Shown: positions 59,756 through 64,000 of the stretch, one piece after another | How the letters are laid out: each line of letters opens with the position of its first letter | Position numbering within the stretch: the stretch's first letter is position 1 | Assembly (NCBI RefSeq): GCF_947495325.1 | Contig: NZ_CANLYK010000003.1 | Coordinates: 1 to 64,000, forward strand | Reading direction: 5' to 3' | Length of the DNA: 64,000 bases | Source: an uncultured Allomuricauda sp. | GTDB lineage: Bacteria > Bacteroidota > Bacteroidia > Flavobacteriales > Flavobacteriaceae | Made by a program: the position numbers and the translations under genes | Notes under the pieces: model-generated | The model's input: only the letters and a program-made list of their open reading frames with translations | What the model was told of the DNA's origin: nothing | Database searches by the model: none

Positions 59756-61036
59756 TTAAATTATCTTTTTTCTAACTGGACCAATATTTTTTATTAATAT
59801 AAATATTGATAAAACACCCAACACAACTGATACACATATGGCTATAAATGCAGGTGTGTAAGAGTTTGTTGTGATTTGACCAACGAACCAATTCATGATC
59901 ATTGGCGACACCGCTGCAATCGTTCCTGCCAAACCAGCAAGGGTGCCAACTGATGGACCTCTAAAGAGATCACTTGAAATAGTTTGAATATTACCTATTG
60001 CAAATTGAAATCCAAATAAGGCTAATCCCGCTAGGTATATAAATGCCATGAAATTATCTTCTTTCACGTACGTTATTATGCTGACAAAGGCAATTAAAAT
60101 CAATAGCCCCCCAATTGCAATTGCAATTTTTCTAGAAGCATCCACGGAAAGTTTTTTCATCAATGCCCCAGTAAACATTCCACCAATTATACTTCCAGCA
60201 GCGGCCATTAAATATGAAATCCAAATGGTTTGGGTTTCCTTAATATTCAAGCCAAACCTATCCCCCAAATAAATGGGCATCCAACCAACAAAAAACCACC
60301 AAATGGGTTCTATAAAAAATCTACAGGACAAAACTCCCCAAGATTCTCTATAACTAAGAATTTTAAATACACTCAGTCCTTTTTGTTTTTTTTCGTCATT
60401 CTCTTTTACCTTCTCAATTCTGTCTTTAAGAATAAGTTCTTTTTCAGCATCGGTTAGCCACTTATGGTTTTCAGGTTTAGCCTTGTTTATAAAAAGCCAT
60501 GGTATTACCCACAATAAGCCAACTACACCCAAGATTACATAGGTCATTTTCCATCCGTATCCAGTATATAAAAAGATAATAATGAATGGAGCTATTACAT
60601 TTCCTATAGAAGCTCCCGAATTAAAAATACCCTGAGCTGTTGCACGTTCTTTAACTGGAAACCATTCTCCATTGCTTTTTACGGCACCTGGCCAATTCCC
60701 TGCCTCTCCAAGTCCAAGTAACACCCTAAAAAGAGAAAGTGACCCTAGACCTCTTGCAAATGCATGAAAGACACATGCTACGGACCAGACAACTATGGAA
60801 ACTGTAAAACCCAATCGTGTGCCTATTTCATCATATAATTTTCCGGAAGCAAACTTACCTATTGCATATGCCGCCATGAACAGGTTGAGCATAAAGGCAT
60901 AGTCCGAGTTGTCCATACCCAAGTCCTTGCCCATCTCAGGCCACAATAACGCGAAAGCCGTTCTGTCTATGTAATTTATAACAGTGGCTAAAAAAATAAG
61001 CATTATTATCCACCACCTTAATCCCTTTACTTTCAT
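59756..61036 (-). CDS. MFS transporter, hexuronate (ExuT)-like
   Basis: 426 residues with 12 membrane helices. The ACS/ExuT-type signatures are INYIDRTAFALLWPEMGKDLG near the start, the GKLYDEIGTRLGF loop, GLGEAGNWPGAVKSNGEWFPVKERATAQGIFNSGASIG, and SSDLFRGPSVGTLAGLAGTIAAVSPM. In known alginate loci this gene brings unsaturated uronate or DEH across the inner membrane. It is downstream of the GntR gene by 161 nt and 23 nt before the SDR. Confidence 0.93.
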   Translation of the reverse strand: MKVKGLRWWIIMLIFLATVINYIDRTAFALLWPEMGKDLGMDNSDYAFMLNLFMAAYAIGKFASGKLYDEIGTRLGFTVSIVVWSVACVFHAFARGLGSLSLFRVLLGLGEAGNWPGAVKSNGEWFPVKERATAQGIFNSGASIGNVIAPFIIIFLYTGYGWKMTYVILGVVGLLWVIPWLFINKAKPENHKWLTDAEKELILKDRIEKVKENDEKKQKGLSVFKILSYRESWGVLSCRFFIEPIWWFFVGWMPIYLGDRFGLNIKETQTIWISYLMAAAGSIIGGMFTGALMKKLSVDASRKIAIAIGGLLILIAFVSIITYVKEDNFMAFIYLAGLALFGFQFAIGNIQTISSDLFRGPSVGTLAGLAGTIAAVSPMIMNWFVGQITTNSYTPAFIAICVSVVLGVLSIFILIKNIGPVRKKII

Positions 61037-61197
61037 AATTCTAATATGTTTTTAGCACAAAAATCCCACCAGTGACCCCAAAAGAAACTCTTGGAGACAT
61101 CTGATTACAGTTTACGACACGACTTTAAAAGAAAATCCTTTAGTATTTGATTATTTATTGATTAAGCTTGGGTATTAGCTTTACTTGATATTATTTC

Positions 61198-61917
61198 CTA
61201 TTTATCTTCTTCCCCTCCAGAATTGTAACAGTATTGGTACAACATTTTAAAATGAACCTTCATTTTCTCTTTTGCTGATTGTGGATCTTGATTTTTTATA
61301 GCTTCATAAATATCTTCATGCTCTTGAATGCCAATAAAAGATTGATTTGCATCGCACACGTGATATTTTTCAAAATTTGTAATAATCTCAGGTGTAATTA
61401 TCAACATAAAGGTATTCATGGTACTGTTCTTACTTGCTTTTGCTATTGCCAAATGAAACAGCAAATCCTCCTCAACAGCATCCTTCCCATCCAACACTTT
61501 TTTATTGTATGCATCCAATGCTGCCCTTAATCCCTTCAAATCTTCATCTGTTCTTCTCAACGATGCCAATCTGACTGTTTTTAACTCGAGTAAAATTCGA
61601 GTTTCAACCAATGATTTAAAATCTGGATCTTCCAGACGTAAAATATCATCGAACATCCCATTCATAGCCACTGTGCCAATATTTGCTATGAAAGTTCCGC
61701 TTTGTGGTCTTGATTTCAAAATACCAAAAAACTCCAGTTTCTGAATGGCTTCGCGCACATTATTTCTACTGACCCCAAACTTTTCTGACAGCATTCTCTC
61801 TGATGGCAACTTATCTCCAGGCTCCAGATTTTTATAATTTACCAAATCCCTAAGCTTGGAGATTATATTCTTCTGAACGTCTTCATTTTCACTTTTAGTA
61901 AGTATTTCAACTCGCAT
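61198..61917 (-). CDS. FadR/FCD-type GntR transcriptional regulator
   Basis: 239 residues. The N-terminal winged helix includes NYKNLEPGDKLPSERMLSEKFGVSRNNVREAIQKLEFFGILKSRPQSGTFI. An FCD ligand domain follows with metal-binding-type residues: Asp in DAYNKKVLDGKDA, and His in LLFHLAIAKASKN and MKVHFKML. The subfamily includes ExuR/UxuR, which answer to hexuronates. It likely controls the lyase, MFS and SDR genes. A candidate operator lies 21 nt upstream of its start. Confidence 0.93.
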   Translation of the reverse strand: MRVEILTKSENEDVQKNIISKLRDLVNYKNLEPGDKLPSERMLSEKFGVSRNNVREAIQKLEFFGILKSRPQSGTFIANIGTVAMNGMFDDILRLEDPDFKSLVETRILLELKTVRLASLRRTDEDLKGLRAALDAYNKKVLDGKDAVEEDLLFHLAIAKASKNSTMNTFMLIITPEIITNFEKYHVCDANQSFIGIQEHEDIYEAIKNQDPQSAKEKMKVHFKMLYQYCYNSGGEEDK

Positions 61918-61933
61918 AAATCTCTTTAAGTTT

Positions 61934-61951
61934 AAATTGGTTAACCAGATT
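61934..61951. promoter_or_regulatory. Candidate FadR/UxuR-type operator
   Basis: TGGTTAACCA (61938-61947) with flanks AAAT and GATTT. It matches the ATTGGTnnACCAAT form known for ExuR/UxuR-like regulators. It lies 21 nt upstream of the GntR start codon. Confidence 0.55.
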
Positions 61952-62026
61952 TGTATTTTAAATTTAACAAATTACATTAACAATTCACTGATTGTTCTTT
62001 TTTATTCTACATATTTAGTTGTTAGA

Positions 62027-62060
62027 GGACTATTGACTACCTTTTTATGGACAATAGTCC
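62027..62060. other. 9-bp inverted repeat between the lyase and GntR genes
   Basis: GGACTATTG (62027-62035), 16-nt loop, CAATAGTCC (62052-62060). It lies 34 nt after the lyase stop. No T run on the minus strand follows. It may be an RNA 3' end structure, or a second regulator site. Confidence 0.5.
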
Positions 62061-62093
62061 CCATTTTAACCAAACTAACTCAAAAAAAGATCA

Positions 62094-63002
62094 TCAATGT
62101 TCAACCTGTAATTCATAAATTTTCACCTTGGCAAATGCTCCTTCATCCCTTGTCTGAAAATAGTTTCCTGCTTTGAAGTAATTTTCAAACACACCCCATC
62201 TTCTAATACTTGCATCGTCGTATACAGCGAATTCATTTTTATTCAAAGACACTACCATTTTGCCATTGGTAACCTTAACTTCTATATAAAATTTTCCAAA
62301 TCCTACTTCCTCCTCAAACGTATGACCCTTATCATCACCCCATGCTTCCTCATGTAATATTCCTTCTTGGGTGGCCGCTAGAGATTTAAGTACTTTTGTC
62401 TTGACCCGAATTTTGCCCTTATCCCAGTAAATTTTCAAAATTGGAGGTGCATTATTGTCCTTTTGCCCTATCAAGTCTCGTTGCTCATTGGTCAGTCTAC
62501 CATGAATCTGCAAAATAATAACTTTATGATATTTTCCATTCTTGTCCCTAGACACTTCATCCATGGCCATTTTGGCTTTTAAAACACCACCTTGGGCAAA
62601 TGTCCAGTTTACATTATCATCTCCTGGAACCATCTGCTCCCGCAATTCTGACCTAGAATATTTTGTATTAGCCGTTGTGGCGTCACTTGGATAGGCATAA
62701 AAAACCAATGCTCCAGAAACAGAGTCATTGTACATAAATGGCTTCAATGTTTCATTCGTTGCATAATCCAAAATCTCCGGTGGTTCCACACTCACAGCTC
62801 CACCTTTTCCTTTTCCTTCAGGAATGGTAACTTTCCAGTGGGATAAATCAATGTCAGGAAGCCTTAACTTCTTCTTCTTTTTGTGTTTTTCAATTTTTGT
62901 CTTCGACTCTGCAACGCTACTTTTCTTTTTTTGAGAAGTAGCGTTAACAGATAGAAAAATTAGTATAGCAAATACCAATAAGTCTTTTCGAAGTTTTTTC
63001 AT
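62094..63002 (-). CDS. PL7 alginate lyase, secreted
   Basis: 302 residues, signal peptide ending NATSQ. A Lys-rich linker (about residues 25-47) comes before the jelly-roll. The three PL7 signatures are intact: R117-SEL-R121, Q165-I-H167 and Y275FKAGNY281. These carry the catalytic residues, including H167 and Y281. The QIH form is usually linked to preference for G-containing blocks. It cleaves alginate by beta-elimination at the cell surface or in the periplasm. It starts 11 nt after the binding-protein gene at 63014 and belongs to the same transcript. Confidence 0.95.
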   Translation of the reverse strand: MKKLRKDLLVFAILIFLSVNATSQKKKSSVAESKTKIEKHKKKKKLRLPDIDLSHWKVTIPEGKGKGGAVSVEPPEILDYATNETLKPFMYNDSVSGALVFYAYPSDATTANTKYSRSELREQMVPGDDNVNWTFAQGGVLKAKMAMDEVSRDKNGKYHKVIILQIHGRLTNEQRDLIGQKDNNAPPILKIYWDKGKIRVKTKVLKSLAATQEGILHEEAWGDDKGHTFEEEVGFGKFYIEVKVTNGKMVVSLNKNEFAVYDDASIRRWGVFENYFKAGNYFQTRDEGAFAKVKIYELQVEH

Positions 63003-63013
63003 TAAAATTAAAA

Positions 63014-64000
63014 TTATTGGGCAATAACCTTTACATTATCTATATAGGCATCTTTTGGCGTAACCGCATAAAACATTACGGCAACCTCACCACTATCAGG
63101 AGCGGTAAATGGTATTTGAACCAATGTTCCAAAATCATCTGTAGTATCCGAGAATTTACCTTCTGCAATAAACCCTTCATGAAAACCTAAATTATCTCCA
63201 ATATTATCAACGGCATCTGCCCCATCATCATAATGTTCGCCTAGTATTAAACCTACTACATTTCTTCCTCCTATTGGATCGGTTCCGCTATCATCTTTGA
63301 TAGCATATTGATACTCTAAGACATAATTAGCGCCAGGAGTTAGAATAAGTTCTTGATATGCATATCTGGAACTTGAAGATCTTAATTCTCCTCCAGATTG
63401 ACTTGAAGACCACTTGGCCCCTCTTGTTTTGCCTCCAGTATCATTTCCATCGATATCAAAATCAGAACCATCAGAACTTGATCCAAAAGGATTAGTGTCA
63501 CCATCTGTAAATGTTTGCCATTTCCAGAAATCCTGATTATCCTCAAAATCACCATTTATAATGGTTGAACCAGTAGTTCTAGGCATGTAAATATTATCAA
63601 CTGTTATAGTAGCATGATCATTTGCAGTTCCAGTAGCACCCAATTCAAAGATAATTGAATCAAACTGAGAAACTGGAGATGAGAAATCAGAGGCTAAATC
63701 AAGATCAAAGCTAGTCCATTCTCCATCTGTTAAATCTAAATCGTCGATTTCATGGTTTACCGTATTAGTTCCGTCTACCAATGTTATTTTCAATTTATCG
63801 ATACCCGTTGCAAAATCCGAATAAACATCAAAATGAATAACCTCAGCTCCAACACCACTGTAAAATGCATCAGCAACAACCACTTCATCACTCAATTCAA
63901 CTACTCCTGTTTCACTATGTAGTCGTGAAAATTCCAGTAAGGTATTTCCAGAATCTTGTATTACTTCCTTACCCCCTGATCCATCTGCACCAATCGGAAA
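63014..64000 (-). CDS. Surface carbohydrate-binding protein of the alginate locus, N-terminus missing
   Basis: The frame is open to the window edge, so only the C-terminal ~328 residues are seen, and the start is beyond 64000. Two beta-sandwich modules are visible. The first (ends about nt 63580) has EVIHFDVYSDFATGIDKLKI, SPVSQFDSIIFELGATG and TITVDNIYM, in the manner of carbohydrate-binding modules. The second (nt 63580-63014) opens NGDFEDNQDFWKWQTFTDGD and closes PKDAYIDNVKVIAQ, a CBM4/9-like frame. Proteins like this lie between SusD and PL7 in other flavobacterial alginate loci and capture the polymer at the surface. SusC/SusD genes would be expected just past the edge. Confidence 0.8.
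   Translation of the reverse strand, partial: FPIGADGSGGKEVIQDSGNTLLEFSRLHSETGVVELSDEVVVADAFYSGVGAEVIHFDVYSDFATGIDKLKITLVDGTNTVNHEIDDLDLTDGEWTSFDLDLASDFSSPVSQFDSIIFELGATGTANDHATITVDNIYMPRTTGSTIINGDFEDNQDFWKWQTFTDGDTNPFGSSSDGSDFDIDGNDTGGKTRGAKWSSSQSGGELRSSSSRYAYQELILTPGANYVLEYQYAIKDDSGTDPIGGRNVVGLILGEHYDDGADAVDNIGDNLGFHEGFIAEGKFSDTTDDFGTLVQIPFTAPDSGEVAVMFYAVTPKDAYIDNVKVIAQ

Noticed and set aside
20294..62093. tRNA or other structured RNA genes in the larger intergenic gaps
   Set aside because: I looked for the T-loop GGTTCRA pattern and clover-leaf arms in the gaps and found none; a covariance-model scan would be the decisive check.

Overview
The window reads as chromosomal DNA of a marine member of the Flavobacteriaceae (Bacteroidota). 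The signs are: a low-GC background; promoter -7 boxes of the TAnnTTTG type in place of TATAAT; almost no Shine-Dalgarno sequences; type IX secretion genes (porT, a plug protein, a T9SS-sorted protein); the short primary sigma factor typical of the phylum; a six-gene Na+-NQR operon; TamL; DUF3667; and an alginate-degradation locus. The genus cannot be fixed from the sequence alone, but gene order and content resemble the Muricauda/Maribacter/Zobellia group. No rRNA, tRNA, CRISPR array, insertion sequence or prophage was recognised.

Layout. 1-3971: the 3' part of a collagen-like surface protein with a near-perfect 18-bp repeat, followed by two exported proteins, the second with a type-B T9SS sorting domain. 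4055-9749: exported or envelope peptidases (M15, M48), a small conserved membrane protein, an ankyrin protein, gpmI, map and a methyltransferase. 9750-17279 (minus): nqrABCDEF followed by a small conserved gene and apbE, the flavin transferase that loads FMN onto NqrB and NqrC. 17431-30755: T9SS plug protein, DUF3667, apaG, pruA, rsmG, a fatty-acid desaturase, an aminotransferase, trkH/trkA, ubiE, porT and an RNA methyltransferase. 30801-40142: tamL, fbaA, accD, a lipoprotein, rpsO, pnp, rpoD.

40423-45425 is more accessory. It holds an M8-like metallopeptidase with no export signal, then a membrane-anchored AraC regulator followed by a three-gene cluster with ATGA overlaps (DJ-1/PfpI lipoprotein, NTF2-like exported protein, and a serine beta-lactamase-fold protein whose catalytic motifs are all replaced). 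45524-47976 holds rpe, ypdA and an unknown gene. 48219-52249 pairs an ECF sigma / anti-sigma / Spy-like operon (minus) with a divergent run of small lipoproteins (EF-hand, YHYH, MORN-repeat, SCO).

52265-64000 is an alginate / unsaturated-uronate catabolic locus. A surface carbohydrate-binding protein (cut by the window edge) and a PL7 alginate lyase make oligomers. Two SDR reductases, an MFS hexuronate-type transporter, KDG kinase (kdgK) and KDPG aldolase (kdgA) take the monomer to pyruvate and glyceraldehyde-3-phosphate. An aldehyde dehydrogenase and an Nramp-fold transporter lacking every canonical metal ligand are also present. Two regulators are encoded: a FadR-type GntR protein with a TGGTTAACCA site just upstream, and a LacI protein whose promoter overlaps a perfect 30-bp palindrome, with a second 16-bp palindrome 79 bp away next to kdgK. 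The Nramp-like carrier in this operon, the beta-lactamase pseudoenzyme and the all-acidic collagen are the most novel-looking items.
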